Shown piece by piece: positions 9,864 to 18,545 of a stretch of DNA of 64,000 nucleotides (position 1 is the stretch's first letter; the number at the start of each line of letters is the position of its first letter). This DNA comes from Phycisphaerae bacterium (GTDB taxonomy: Bacteria > Planctomycetota > Phycisphaerae > SM23-33). The stretch spans positions 31,034 through 95,033 of the forward strand of contig JASLNT010000129.1 of assembly GCA_030745875.1 (NCBI GenBank), given 5' to 3'. The notes below the pieces were generated by a model that ran no database searches, had not been told where the DNA came from, and worked only from the letters and a program-made list of their open reading frames with translations. The position numbers and the translations under genes were made by a program.

Positions 9864-11669
9864 CTACGGTTTGGAGGTCCTCGCCAATCCTGTCTGCCAT
9901 TCCTTGCCTTTCCTGCCCGCATAAAGCATCCACCATGTCTCGCCGATTTTGATAATCTGGCCGGTGAGCACGCTCTGGCTGTCAAACGCCTTCGGATCGG
10001 GCGACGGGGAGAAAACGGGATTGTGGGGGTTAGCTTCAAACGTGCGGAAGTCGCGCGTGCGGACATGCCCGATCCGCCAGACCTTACCGTCAAACCCGCC
10101 GTACAGGATATGGAAGTACTTCGGACCCTTGAACAGTTCGGTTTCGCGGACGCAACGGGAGTCCCACTTGGCTCCGCTGCCTTTGAAAACAGGATTGTCC
10201 GGATTCTTGGTCACCTTCGCCGGGTTGCTGATCGGCGCAGTCGCATGACACATAGTCAGCCCGTCGTGATACGACCGGGTGGCTTTTCCGGTGTAGACGA
10301 TATGGATCGTCTTTCCATCGATAGCCACGGACGGATGCGTGGCGCCGTCGGCCTCGTGTTTGGTGTTGGCGAGGATCACCGGTTTGGCTCCCGCGCGTTT
10401 CCACTTGCCCATATCGCCATCACAGACCAGCAAGCCGGTCTGCTCCGGGACGCCCTTTCCCTTGCCGCGGTAGTACATGTAATACTTGTTGTCCGCGGGA
10501 TTCAGGAATGGGAACGGGTATTCGACCGCCTGATCGTCGAAGCCTTTCTTCGAGGGGCTCACGATCGGGTTGCGCAAGTTCTGCTTGATATCGGTGGGAT
10601 CACTGACAGGAGCGGTCGCATGCATCAGCAACCATCGCCTGTCGATCTCGCGTTTGCACCAGTAGTAGTGAATCGTATCGTCGACAACAATCGCATGGGT
10701 CGCCGCCGCCCATAGCGGCGGCTTGAGGGCGATTAGCGGATCACCCTTCCCGATTCTCTTGAAACTCGCGAAGAACTCAAACGGGATCTCGCCGGCGATT
10801 GGATCCTGGCAAGACTTGAGCTTCTGGGCGAAGAACCAGTCCATGAAGCCCTTGGTGAAGTATGCGAAATCGTCTATCACGTGGCCCTGTTTCTTATATT
10901 CATGATACTTGACGTCGCGGGCCTGGGCCTGTTTTAGCATCTTGAAGCTCAACCGCGATCCTCCGACGCCCCGGTCGCCATCGCCGTTGAATATCCAGAT
11001 TGGAATATGCTTGATAGCTTCAGCCTGCGTAACATCCTGAGGCCCGTGGGAAAAGCCCGACAGCGGAGCGGCGGCCGCGAATTTATGCGGATATGTCTTG
11101 ATGTAATTCCATGTGCCCATACCGCCCTGGGAGAAACCGGTCAGATAGAGTCGGCATGGGTCGATGTTGGGCGTCTTCTGATTACCGTTGAACTCCTTGA
11201 CCAGATCGTCCAGAGCCTCGATCACCATTGCCCGAAACTTGGGCTGAACCCACATGTCCTTGAACGTTCGATACCGCGGTACGAATAGGATGTGCGCATG
11301 GTCCTTTTGCACAAGCGGAAGGGACCACACGCCTTTTGGGAACCCCTTGTGTGTGTCGATCGTCAGGTCCGAATATCCGTGCAGGAAGGTCACCAGCGGA
11401 TACTTGCAGCCCGGCTTCAAGTTCATGGGAACGTATATATGGTAGGGAAGCCCATTCTTATGCGTGCGGTCCGTGTAGAGCTTGCTGAGCTTGGTTATCG
11501 ATCCGTAGGAATTGCGAACGGCTTTGAGTTTTTTGGTTTGCTCCTGAGAGATGACTTTGTACGCAAATTTATCGAGGCTTTTCGCCGCCGGCAGTTCAGC
11601 CGCCAGCCAGCCAGCCTCCAAGCATATCAAGACCAAGCCCACGACATAACATCCATAACCGTATTTCAT
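9864..11669 (-). CDS. exported esterase fused to a GH43/GH32-type propeller
   Basis: The start at MKYGYGCYVVGLVLICLEAG (601 residues) gives a normal signal peptide. An in-frame upstream ATG would add an untypical leader. Residues about 60-285 form an alpha/beta-hydrolase of the PHB-depolymerase/feruloyl-esterase kind: FLHGYSD for the oxyanion region, GFSQGG with nucleophile S180, an NGDGD Asp near 230-232 and QGHVID with H263. Residues about 300-601 form a five-bladed propeller like GH43/GH32-clan proteins, with repeated NPV(F)SP and DNKYYMYY elements. The protein probably removes ester groups and trims or binds the same polymer. It is the first gene of the minus-strand GH32 operon, with a 52-bp gap to the next gene. 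Confidence 0.85.
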   Translation of the reverse strand: MKYGYGCYVVGLVLICLEAGWLAAELPAAKSLDKFAYKVISQEQTKKLKAVRNSYGSITKLSKLYTDRTHKNGLPYHIYVPMNLKPGCKYPLVTFLHGYSDLTIDTHKGFPKGVWSLPLVQKDHAHILFVPRYRTFKDMWVQPKFRAMVIEALDDLVKEFNGNQKTPNIDPCRLYLTGFSQGGMGTWNYIKTYPHKFAAAAPLSGFSHGPQDVTQAEAIKHIPIWIFNGDGDRGVGGSRLSFKMLKQAQARDVKYHEYKKQGHVIDDFAYFTKGFMDWFFAQKLKSCQDPIAGEIPFEFFASFKRIGKGDPLIALKPPLWAAATHAIVVDDTIHYYWCKREIDRRWLLMHATAPVSDPTDIKQNLRNPIVSPSKKGFDDQAVEYPFPFLNPADNKYYMYYRGKGKGVPEQTGLLVCDGDMGKWKRAGAKPVILANTKHEADGATHPSVAIDGKTIHIVYTGKATRSYHDGLTMCHATAPISNPAKVTKNPDNPVFKGSGAKWDSRCVRETELFKGPKYFHILYGGFDGKVWRIGHVRTRDFRTFEANPHNPVFSPSPDPKAFDSQSVLTGQIIKIGETWWMLYAGRKGKEWQTGLARTSKP

Positions 11670-11851
11670 CTTACTGTCCTTACTTATGCATATCACAATT
11701 GCAATACTATAAACAACCGTCATCCCCTTGGCGAGTCCGTTCATCTGCAGCCCGATCGATCAGCAGATTCAGGCCTAACGTCGGAAGCTGCTTAACGGCC
11801 GCTCTGAATCACTCAGTCGAAACGGCGTCTGCAAAGGTCTACCGCCCCTGC

Positions 11852-11869
11852 GCGGGCTTGTCCGCCCGC
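11852..11869. repeat. short GC-rich palindrome in intergenic DNA
   Basis: GCGGGC, six bases, then GCCCGC form a perfect 6-bp stem between two divergent transcription units. Its style (short GC stem, tiny loop, intergenic) matches the palindromes clustered at 41.3-41.7 kb. There is no T-tract on either side, so an intrinsic terminator is unlikely. Confidence 0.4.
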
Positions 11870-11954
11870 CACGAAGTTCGCATTGGAATCACCTTCAGGT
11901 CCAATACGAGGGGACGTTCCGGGTGAAAACATCGAACAAACCCGCCGCTCGGTA

Positions 11955-11983
11955 TTGTCCGATGCTGCGCCAACGTATACAAT
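11955..11983 (+). promoter_or_regulatory. putative sigma-70-type promoter of purLQ
   Basis: TTGTCC (11955-11960) and TACAAT (11978-11983) are separated by exactly 17 bp and end 34 bp before the purL start. Both hexamers are close to the vegetative consensus. This is sequence reading only, with no transcript evidence. Confidence 0.55.
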
Positions 11984-12017
11984 GTCGCTTTCTTATGCTA
12001 ATCAAGGACGATAACAC

Positions 12018-14885
12018 ATGATCTATCGCGTTGAAATTCGCTCAAAAAACAGCTTCGGTGACCCGCATGCGGATATGGTGCATCACCAGATCGGCGAACT
12101 CGGAATGGAGTCGGTGATCGGTGTCCGATCGGCAAGGCTGTTCTTTCTTATCGGACAACTCACCGAAGTAGACGCCGAGCGCATCGCCGACGAACTGCTG
12201 ACCGACCCGGTGATCGAAGAGTATAGCGTGGGTTCGAGCGGCCAGCCCGAAGATGCGGCGCTGATCGAAGTGCACCTGAAAGCCGGCGTGATGGATCCGG
12301 TGGCGGCGTCTGCGGTGAAGGCTGTAACTGACATGGGCCTGCCGATCGAAGGCATACGCACGGCCAGACGATACGAACTGCTGGGCGATGTGAACGACGA
12401 GCAAAAGCGAAAAGTCGCCGTCAAGCTACTGGCCAACGCGGTGATCGAAGACATGTATTTCGAAGACCACACGCCTCTGGAGATGTCGGCTCACTCGTAC
12501 GACTTCGAAGTAATCGAAGTACCAATCCGCGACTTGGACGACGAGGCGCTGATGAAGCTGTCGGTCGACGGGGATATGTTCCTGAACATTACGGAAATGA
12601 AGGCGATTCAGGACTACTTCAAGTCGCTGGGGCGCGAGGCTCGCGACGTCGAACTGGAGATGATCGCCCAGACCTGGTCCGAACACTGCGGGCACAAGAC
12701 GTTCCGCTCGGACGTTGTGGTGCGAAACAACGCGGGCGAGATAGTCGAAGAGATCCCGAATCTGCTGAAAAACACGGTGTTCGGCTCGACCAATGAGCTA
12801 AACAAACCCTGGTGCCTGAACGTATTTGAAGACAACGCGGGTGTGATCGAATTCGACGAAACACACGCTGTATGCTTCAAGGTCGAAACGCACAATCATC
12901 CGTCGGCGATCGAGCCTTACGGTGGAGCGGCGACGGGAATCGGCGGGGTGGTCCGCGACCCGATGGGAACCGGCCTGGGCGCAAGCCCGGTTGCAAACAC
13001 AGACGTATTCTGCTTCGGCCCGACCGACATGCCTCTGGATGATGTGCCAAAGGGCGTGCTGCATCCGCGGCGTGTGATGCGTCGCGTCGTGGCAGGCGTT
13101 CGCGACTACGGAAACCGCATGGGAATCCCCACGGTCAACGGAGCGGTCTACTTCGATAAGCGATACCTGGGCAATCCGCTGGTCTACTGCGGGACGATTG
13201 GAATGCTGCCCGCAGACAAATGCACCAAACGCCAGCCCGCCCCGGGCGATGCGATAATCTGTGTAGGCGGACGGACCGGGCGTGACGGCATACACGGAGC
13301 CACCTTCTCCAGCGGAGAGTTGACCCACGAACACGAAACTGAATTCTCACACGCCGTGCAGATCGGAAACGCAATCACCGAGAAGAAAGTGCTCGATACG
13401 ATAATGCAAGCACGCGACCTGGACCTGTACTCATCGATAACCGACTGCGGCGCCGGGGGGCTTTCCAGCGCCGTAGGCGAAATGGGCGAACAGATCGGGG
13501 CCGAAGTGCACATCGACCGCGTCCCGCTGAAATACGACGGGTTGACCTACTCGGAGATATGGATCTCCGAGGCCCAGGAACGAATGGTGCTGGCGGTCCC
13601 ACCCGAAAACGTCGAGCGGATCCTGAAGATATTCGCTGATGAAGACGTCGACGCAACCGTAATCGGCACGTACGGAACAGAGAATCGCAAACTGCGTCTG
13701 TTCTACGACAGCACTGAAGTACTCGAGCTGGATATGGAGTTCCTGCATGACGGGCTGCCCCGCCCGACAAAGGAAGCGATCTACGAAAAAGTGGATACGC
13801 CCTCGCCCACGCCCCCGCAACGCGACGATTACACCCAGACATTGCTGAACATTCTCGCAAGCCCTAACGTTGCATCAAAGGAATGGATCATCCGCCAGTA
13901 CGATCACGAGGTCCAGGGCGGAAGCGTGATCAAGCCTCTAGTCGGGGTGACGGAAGACGGACCCGGCGACGCGGCCGTCGTGCGACCCGTGCTCGAAAGC
14001 AGTAAAGGCGTGGTAATCTCATGCGGAATGAACCCACACCTGGGCGATCTGGACCCCTACCAAAGCGCACTGCACGCCGTAGACGAAGCGCTGCGAAACT
14101 CGATCGCCGTAGGCGGAAATCTCGAGCGGACCGCGATTCTCGACAATTTCTGCTGGGGCAACTGCAACAAACCCGACCGCATGGGCACGTTCGTACAGGC
14201 CGCAAAAGCTTGCTACGACGCGGCGATGGCGTACCAGACTCCGTTCGTATCGGGCAAAGACTCGCTGAATAATGAGTTCCAGACCGACACGGGTGAGACT
14301 ATCGCCATACCATCAACGCTGCTGATCTCGGCGATGAGCGTTGTAGACGACGCAGCGAAATGCGTAACCGCAGATGCCAAGGAAGCAGGCAACAGCATGT
14401 TCCTGCTGGGAGAAACCAGCGGAAAACTCGGCGGGTCCCACTACCTGCTGGTCGAAGGACTCGAAACAGGCAACGACGTGCCGGAGGTCGACCCGACCGC
14501 AAATCGTAAGCTGATGCTGACGCTCCAAAAAGCTATCGAAGACGGGATCGTGCGAAGCTGCCACGACCTGTCTGAAGGCGGCCTGGCGGCAGCGGCGGCG
14601 GAGATGGCTTTCTCGGGCGGGATGGGCGTCGAACTTCAGCTCGACAACAACACAACCGCAAGCGAGCAGGCCCAACTGTTCGGCGAAGACGCCGGACGAT
14701 TCCTCGTGGAAGTCACCGCGGAAAACCGCGACGCATTCGCAGAAGCAGTGAAAGATCTGCCCGCAGCCGAGATCGGAAAAGTAACCGACACCGGGCAAGT
14801 AGTAATCAGAGGCGACAGCGGCACACTAATAAACACGCCAATCGAGGCAGCCAAAGAAGCATGGCAAGGCACTTTTGATTGGTAG
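12018..14885 (+). CDS. purL: phosphoribosylformylglycinamidine synthase, PurS-like modules fused to PurL
   Basis: This 955-residue enzyme performs the ATP- and glutamine-dependent amidation of FGAR to FGAM in purine synthesis, using ammonia from PurQ. The catalytic body starts near residue 180. It shows TWSEHCGHKTF, ETHNHPSAIEPYGGAATGIGG (about 291-311), PFVSGKDSLNNE and SCHDLSEGGLAAAAAEMAF. The first 150 residues look like two tandem PurS-like modules. The second (about 82-150) matches PurS well (VHLKAGVMDP, KLLANAVIED) and the first is a weaker copy ending in LLTDPVIEEYSV. In many bacteria PurS is a separate protein of about 80 residues, and no separate purS is seen here. purQ follows after 46 bp. 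Confidence 0.96.
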   Translation: MIYRVEIRSKNSFGDPHADMVHHQIGELGMESVIGVRSARLFFLIGQLTEVDAERIADELLTDPVIEEYSVGSSGQPEDAALIEVHLKAGVMDPVAASAVKAVTDMGLPIEGIRTARRYELLGDVNDEQKRKVAVKLLANAVIEDMYFEDHTPLEMSAHSYDFEVIEVPIRDLDDEALMKLSVDGDMFLNITEMKAIQDYFKSLGREARDVELEMIAQTWSEHCGHKTFRSDVVVRNNAGEIVEEIPNLLKNTVFGSTNELNKPWCLNVFEDNAGVIEFDETHAVCFKVETHNHPSAIEPYGGAATGIGGVVRDPMGTGLGASPVANTDVFCFGPTDMPLDDVPKGVLHPRRVMRRVVAGVRDYGNRMGIPTVNGAVYFDKRYLGNPLVYCGTIGMLPADKCTKRQPAPGDAIICVGGRTGRDGIHGATFSSGELTHEHETEFSHAVQIGNAITEKKVLDTIMQARDLDLYSSITDCGAGGLSSAVGEMGEQIGAEVHIDRVPLKYDGLTYSEIWISEAQERMVLAVPPENVERILKIFADEDVDATVIGTYGTENRKLRLFYDSTEVLELDMEFLHDGLPRPTKEAIYEKVDTPSPTPPQRDDYTQTLLNILASPNVASKEWIIRQYDHEVQGGSVIKPLVGVTEDGPGDAAVVRPVLESSKGVVISCGMNPHLGDLDPYQSALHAVDEALRNSIAVGGNLERTAILDNFCWGNCNKPDRMGTFVQAAKACYDAAMAYQTPFVSGKDSLNNEFQTDTGETIAIPSTLLISAMSVVDDAAKCVTADAKEAGNSMFLLGETSGKLGGSHYLLVEGLETGNDVPEVDPTANRKLMLTLQKAIEDGIVRSCHDLSEGGLAAAAAEMAFSGGMGVELQLDNNTTASEQAQLFGEDAGRFLVEVTAENRDAFAEAVKDLPAAEIGKVTDTGQVVIRGDSGTLINTPIEAAKEAWQGTFDW

Positions 14886-14931
14886 ATAACGGTACGGCAA
14901 GAGCTCTTACCGCAAAGGACCTGACAGGAAC

Positions 14932-15711
14932 ATGGCTATACCTAAGGCGTTGGTATTGAGGACGGCGGGGACTAATTGTGATCGTGAGACGGAGTATGCG
15001 CTCACGCAGGCGGGTTTCGAGGCCGAGCGTATTCATGTCGCCCGACTGATAGAGAACCCCGCCGCAATCGCCAATTTCCAGTTCATGGTTATCCCGGGCG
15101 GTTTCAGTTACGGCGACGACGTGGCGGCTGGGAAGATTCTAGCTAACCAGATCCTGCACCATCTGGGTGACGCGGTCAACGAGTTCATCTCGAACGACAA
15201 ACTTGTACTGGGCATCTGCAACGGTTTCCAGGTCATGATCAAAGCCGGCCTGCTGCCCTGGGCCAATGTCTCTCCCGACCAAGCCAATCGCGACGCAACG
15301 CTTGCGTGGAACGATTGCGGTAAGTTCGAGGACCGGTGGATTCACCTCCGCTGTGACAGCGACAAATGCGTTTTCCTCCCCAAGGGCGAAATCATCGCCC
15401 TTCCGATCGCCCACGGAGAAGGCAAATTCGTTCCGCGAGACGATGCGGTGATGCAGCGCCTGCTCGACGGCGACCAGGCGGCGCTGCGCTACGTAGATGC
15501 GGAGGGAAATCCCGGATCGTATCCTGTGAATCCCAACGGCAGCATCGACGATATCGCTGGAATATGTGATCCCAGCGGGCGTTTGATGGGCCTCATGCCG
15601 CACCCCGAACGCTTCATAGAAGTGACCCATCACCCCCAATGGACACGTGGTAATGTTCAGAAAGCAGACGGTATGATCATGTTCCAGAGGGCTTTTGAGT
15701 ATCTTAAATGA
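14932..15711 (+). CDS. purQ: FGAM synthase glutaminase subunit PurQ
   Basis: This 259-residue class I glutamine amidotransferase supplies ammonia to PurL. It has VIPGGFSYGDD, the nucleophile elbow GICNGFQ (C96) and the His-Glu pair in MPHPERF (about H224, E226). It starts at the ATG after an AGGA box, 46 bp after purL, so the two form an operon. The length fits the longer PurQ type (about 260 residues) rather than the 225-residue Bacillus type. No obvious intrinsic terminator follows before the lipoprotein gene at 15818. Confidence 0.96.
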   Translation: MAIPKALVLRTAGTNCDRETEYALTQAGFEAERIHVARLIENPAAIANFQFMVIPGGFSYGDDVAAGKILANQILHHLGDAVNEFISNDKLVLGICNGFQVMIKAGLLPWANVSPDQANRDATLAWNDCGKFEDRWIHLRCDSDKCVFLPKGEIIALPIAHGEGKFVPRDDAVMQRLLDGDQAALRYVDAEGNPGSYPVNPNGSIDDIAGICDPSGRLMGLMPHPERFIEVTHHPQWTRGNVQKADGMIMFQRAFEYLK

Positions 15712-15817
15712 GTATTATCCTCAAATAATGCGTGCATAACGGCCGATTAGTACGATAATTCGATTAGTATATTCCGAGCTCGACATTAACAAGGTAGTTT
15801 CTTTTATTGGGAGCAGC

Positions 15818-17038
15818 ATGATGCGTTTGGCCATACGCAAAACCGCGTGGCTGTGTATAGCAGTCGCACTGATAGCCGGTTGCAAACAGGTGGACGAGAA
15901 CCCGCACTGGAACCCTCGCTCGGACTATCCGGCGTGGGCGTACGATTCTCCGGTATACTTCCGTCCGTCGGCTGAAGCTAAACCGGTTGAAACAGTCGGT
16001 AAGGGAATAGACGTCTTCTATTCGCGGGGCGATCACTTCTTCGTACGTCATCCCGGAGGATCTCAACTCACCGGTGCGGCGCGCGTAGCTGTGTGGTTTT
16101 CCACCGACGAAGGCAAGAACTGGGAAACCGCAGGATACTTCGGTGTGGAGCAGACGCACTTCCTCTTCCAGGCCGAACAGGACGCCAGGCACTGGGTTCG
16201 CTTCGTCGGGCCCGGCCAGGATAATGTCGCCAAAGGACCGGTGCCCCTGCCCCACCGCATTCACGTTGTCGATCGCAAGGCTCCGGAGATAGCAATCGCC
16301 GTGCGGCCCAGCCCGTGGGACGACAAAGAAAAGAAAGTCCCGCACATATACAAGGTTGGTGACGAGGTGTCAGTGGGATGGGCGGTGCGGGACATTAATC
16401 TCGCGAAAGATTCGATCAGACTCGAATCCTGCATTGGAGACGTCCCGTTCCAACTGGCTTGGGGACGATTCCGCGGAGCCCTTCCGAAAACCGGACGCAG
16501 GATCGTCAAGATACCGCCTGAAGCCGCACGGGAAGGCGCGATCCGCTTCCGCATAGAGGCCGAAGACAAGGCTGGAAATGTAGCTGCCGTGATGACAACC
16601 GGACTACATGTTAAACGATCAAAGAAGTCGACAGGCAAGCAGCCTACGGCTCGACCGGCCGGTGACTTCAACGCTGACGCGCCGCACAAACCCGCACGTC
16701 CGGGCTGGCCGGATGCGGGCTCATTGATCAGGTGCGAGAAGAAACAAAAACTGGAATGGTTGCCCGAAGCAGCCCGAAATTACAATAACATCGCCCTGCA
16801 GATAACCACCAACAACGGATTGTCGTGGAAAACTGTTGCAGAGAAGGTCGAACCAGGCACACCGGTGATCTGGACGTCTCCGAAACAGTCCAGCCGCTTC
16901 TGCCGCCTCAGACTCATCGCAACCGATGGCGACGGGCAGATGATCCTGCTGGCCCAGAGCGGAATGTTCAGGGTTTCTTCGCCGCGTAAGCCCACAAAGA
17001 TCGGACCGGAGAAGATCAGAGACTTCGACGGACACTAA
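15818..17038 (+). CDS. predicted lipoprotein of unknown function with beta-rich repeats
   Basis: This 406-residue protein has a lipoprotein signal (LCIAVALIAGC, lipobox Cys near residue 22), so it should be membrane-anchored outside the cytoplasm. The mature part has Ig/fibronectin-like beta segments: YFRPSAEAKPVETVGKGI, VAVWFSTDEGKNWETAGYF and a second copy, NIALQITTNNGLSWKTVAEK. Such pairs describe stacked sandwich domains, and no catalytic motif is visible. GGGAG lies 4 bp before the first ATG and 7 bp before the next in-frame ATG (15821), so the true start may be one codon later. A strong terminator follows directly. I do not recognise a named family. Confidence 0.8.
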   Translation: MMRLAIRKTAWLCIAVALIAGCKQVDENPHWNPRSDYPAWAYDSPVYFRPSAEAKPVETVGKGIDVFYSRGDHFFVRHPGGSQLTGAARVAVWFSTDEGKNWETAGYFGVEQTHFLFQAEQDARHWVRFVGPGQDNVAKGPVPLPHRIHVVDRKAPEIAIAVRPSPWDDKEKKVPHIYKVGDEVSVGWAVRDINLAKDSIRLESCIGDVPFQLAWGRFRGALPKTGRRIVKIPPEAAREGAIRFRIEAEDKAGNVAAVMTTGLHVKRSKKSTGKQPTARPAGDFNADAPHKPARPGWPDAGSLIRCEKKQKLEWLPEAARNYNNIALQITTNNGLSWKTVAEKVEPGTPVIWTSPKQSSRFCRLRLIATDGDGQMILLAQSGMFRVSSPRKPTKIGPEKIRDFDGH

Positions 17039-17062
17039 TCGCTATCCTCTGAAAAACACATT

Positions 17063-17098
17063 AGCCCGGACGACTTCGGTTGTCCGGGCTTTTCTTTT
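17063..17098 (+). terminator. Rho-independent terminator after the lipoprotein gene
   Basis: AGCCCGGAC pairs with GTCCGGGCT around a 10-base loop, followed by TTTCTTTT. The hairpin sits 25 bp after the stop codon at 17038. The flank on the uvrC side lacks a comparable T-run, so it serves mainly the plus-strand gene. Confidence 0.85.
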
Positions 17099-17125
17099 GT
17101 TTGATCTGATTGGGGGCGTTGATGT

Positions 17126-18487
17126 CTATCGGCGGGGCTTGGGTTTGGGATCTCCGAGCGTAGCCTTGCGGCGAAGAATATGGTGATAGTGCTGGACAAA
17201 TCGATGCGACTCGTCGCGAACCGACTGCAGCACCCGCAACGCCGGATCCCTTCGGGGAAGCTTCAGCGGTTCGTCACGCCCGTGAACGAACACTGTTTCC
17301 TCCTTCTTCGCAAGCGACAGCAAGACCGGGGGAGTAAACTCCATGTCGTCAAAAGCCCCGTAAGCCGCCGACAACTGCCCCTTGCCCCCGTCGATCAGCA
17401 CGATATCGGGAAAAAGTTCGGCGTTCATGCCCGCATGCTTGTACCGGCGCCAGACAACTTCGCGAATAGACGCGAAATCATCGTTGCCCGCCACCGTCCG
17501 GATCTTGTATCTCCGATAGGCGTCCTTAAACGGTTTACCGTCGATAAAACAGACCATCGCCCCGCACAACTCCCCGCCATCGAGGTGGGCGATGTCTATG
17601 CCTTCAATCGATCGCGGCGGCGTGGTCATGTCCAGCAGCTTCGCCAGTCGCGCAAGACCCTCGGCGGGGTCTACGAAGAACACTTCCGGCTGGATGTCCT
17701 CACTGCTAAGCCCGCGACGCTGGAGGGCGTCGAGAGCCTTAAGTTCGTCTCGCAGTTCCGCCGCCCGCTCGAACAAATGCTCGGCGGCAGCCTCCTTCAT
17801 CCGACAGGTAAGCTCCTTTCTCAACGCCGTTCCCTTCGACTCAAGAAACTTGCGCAAGTGTGCGATTTGGAGTTTGTAGCTTTCGCGCGTCACCTTCGCC
17901 GCACACGGAGCGGTACACTGCTTTATGTTGTGAAGTATGCACGGGCGAAATCTATGGCGTGACTCGTCGTCGGCGTTTATGTCGAGCTTACACGTACGAA
18001 ATTTGAAGACCCTCTGCATAAGCGGCAGTGCGGCGCGGAGTTCTTTGACCGAAACGAACGGGCCGTAGAGTTTCACGCCCCGCGATTGCGGTTGGCGGGT
18101 TATTGAGATTCGCGGAAAGTCCTCGCGTGTGGTGATCTGCAAGAACGGGAACGACTTGCCGTCCTTCAGGCGATCGTTAAACCGCGGTTGGATGTCTTTT
18201 ATCAGGCGATTTTCCCGCAGCAGCGCGTCGACCTCCGAGTCGCACTCAAGAATCGACACATCGGTCACCAAGTCGCTTATCATGTGGCGGATTTCCGGAC
18301 CGCGTGTCGAAAGCAGGTCGGCGCCCGGCTGGAAGTAGCTGGCGACGCGGGATCTCAGCGATTTGGCCTTACCGACGTACAGAACCACGTCAGCGGCGTT
18401 CTTGAACAGGTACACGCCCGGACCGGTGGGCAGATCGGTAATCTGCTCGCGAAGCCCATCCAAGACAGTTTGTCGCTTACCAGCCAT
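17126..18487 (-). CDS. uvrC: excinuclease ABC subunit C, lacking the C-terminal HhH domain
   Basis: I start the gene at MAGKRQTVLDGL (453 residues). UvrC makes the dual incisions in nucleotide excision repair. The GIY-YIG nuclease is present (GPGVYLF, LYVGKAKSLRSRVASYF, about 18-55). A Cys-containing segment (CILHNIKQCTAPC) follows, then a UVR motif (EHLFERAAELRDELKAL). The RNase H-like endonuclease region has GIDIAHLDG, VLIDGGKGQL and DESHRFVQHYH. Normal UvrC (about 590-620 residues) continues into tandem helix-hairpin-helix motifs. This one stops soon after HHILRRK with a short basic tail, so it is a truncated or naturally short form. A divergent gene starts 58 bp away. Confidence 0.93.
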   Translation of the reverse strand: MAGKRQTVLDGLREQITDLPTGPGVYLFKNAADVVLYVGKAKSLRSRVASYFQPGADLLSTRGPEIRHMISDLVTDVSILECDSEVDALLRENRLIKDIQPRFNDRLKDGKSFPFLQITTREDFPRISITRQPQSRGVKLYGPFVSVKELRAALPLMQRVFKFRTCKLDINADDESRHRFRPCILHNIKQCTAPCAAKVTRESYKLQIAHLRKFLESKGTALRKELTCRMKEAAAEHLFERAAELRDELKALDALQRRGLSSEDIQPEVFFVDPAEGLARLAKLLDMTTPPRSIEGIDIAHLDGGELCGAMVCFIDGKPFKDAYRRYKIRTVAGNDDFASIREVVWRRYKHAGMNAELFPDIVLIDGGKGQLSAAYGAFDDMEFTPPVLLSLAKKEETVFVHGRDEPLKLPRRDPALRVLQSVRDESHRFVQHYHHILRRKATLGDPKPKPRR

Positions 18488-18545
18488 CGATTCATTATAC
18501 TCCAAATCGAACGCATTGGGACGTATCCCGTAATGGGGCAAGCAA

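Larger units (their letters stand above)
11670..12017. other. divergent intergenic region between the GH32 operon and purL
   Basis: This stretch of about 350 bp has no convincing gene. It must hold promoters for both directions. A good candidate for purL is annotated separately. On the minus side AT-rich sequence lies just before 11669, but no convincing -35/-10 pair could be chosen. A short GC-rich palindrome at 11852-11869 resembles the palindromes at 41.3-41.7 kb. Confidence 0.6.
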
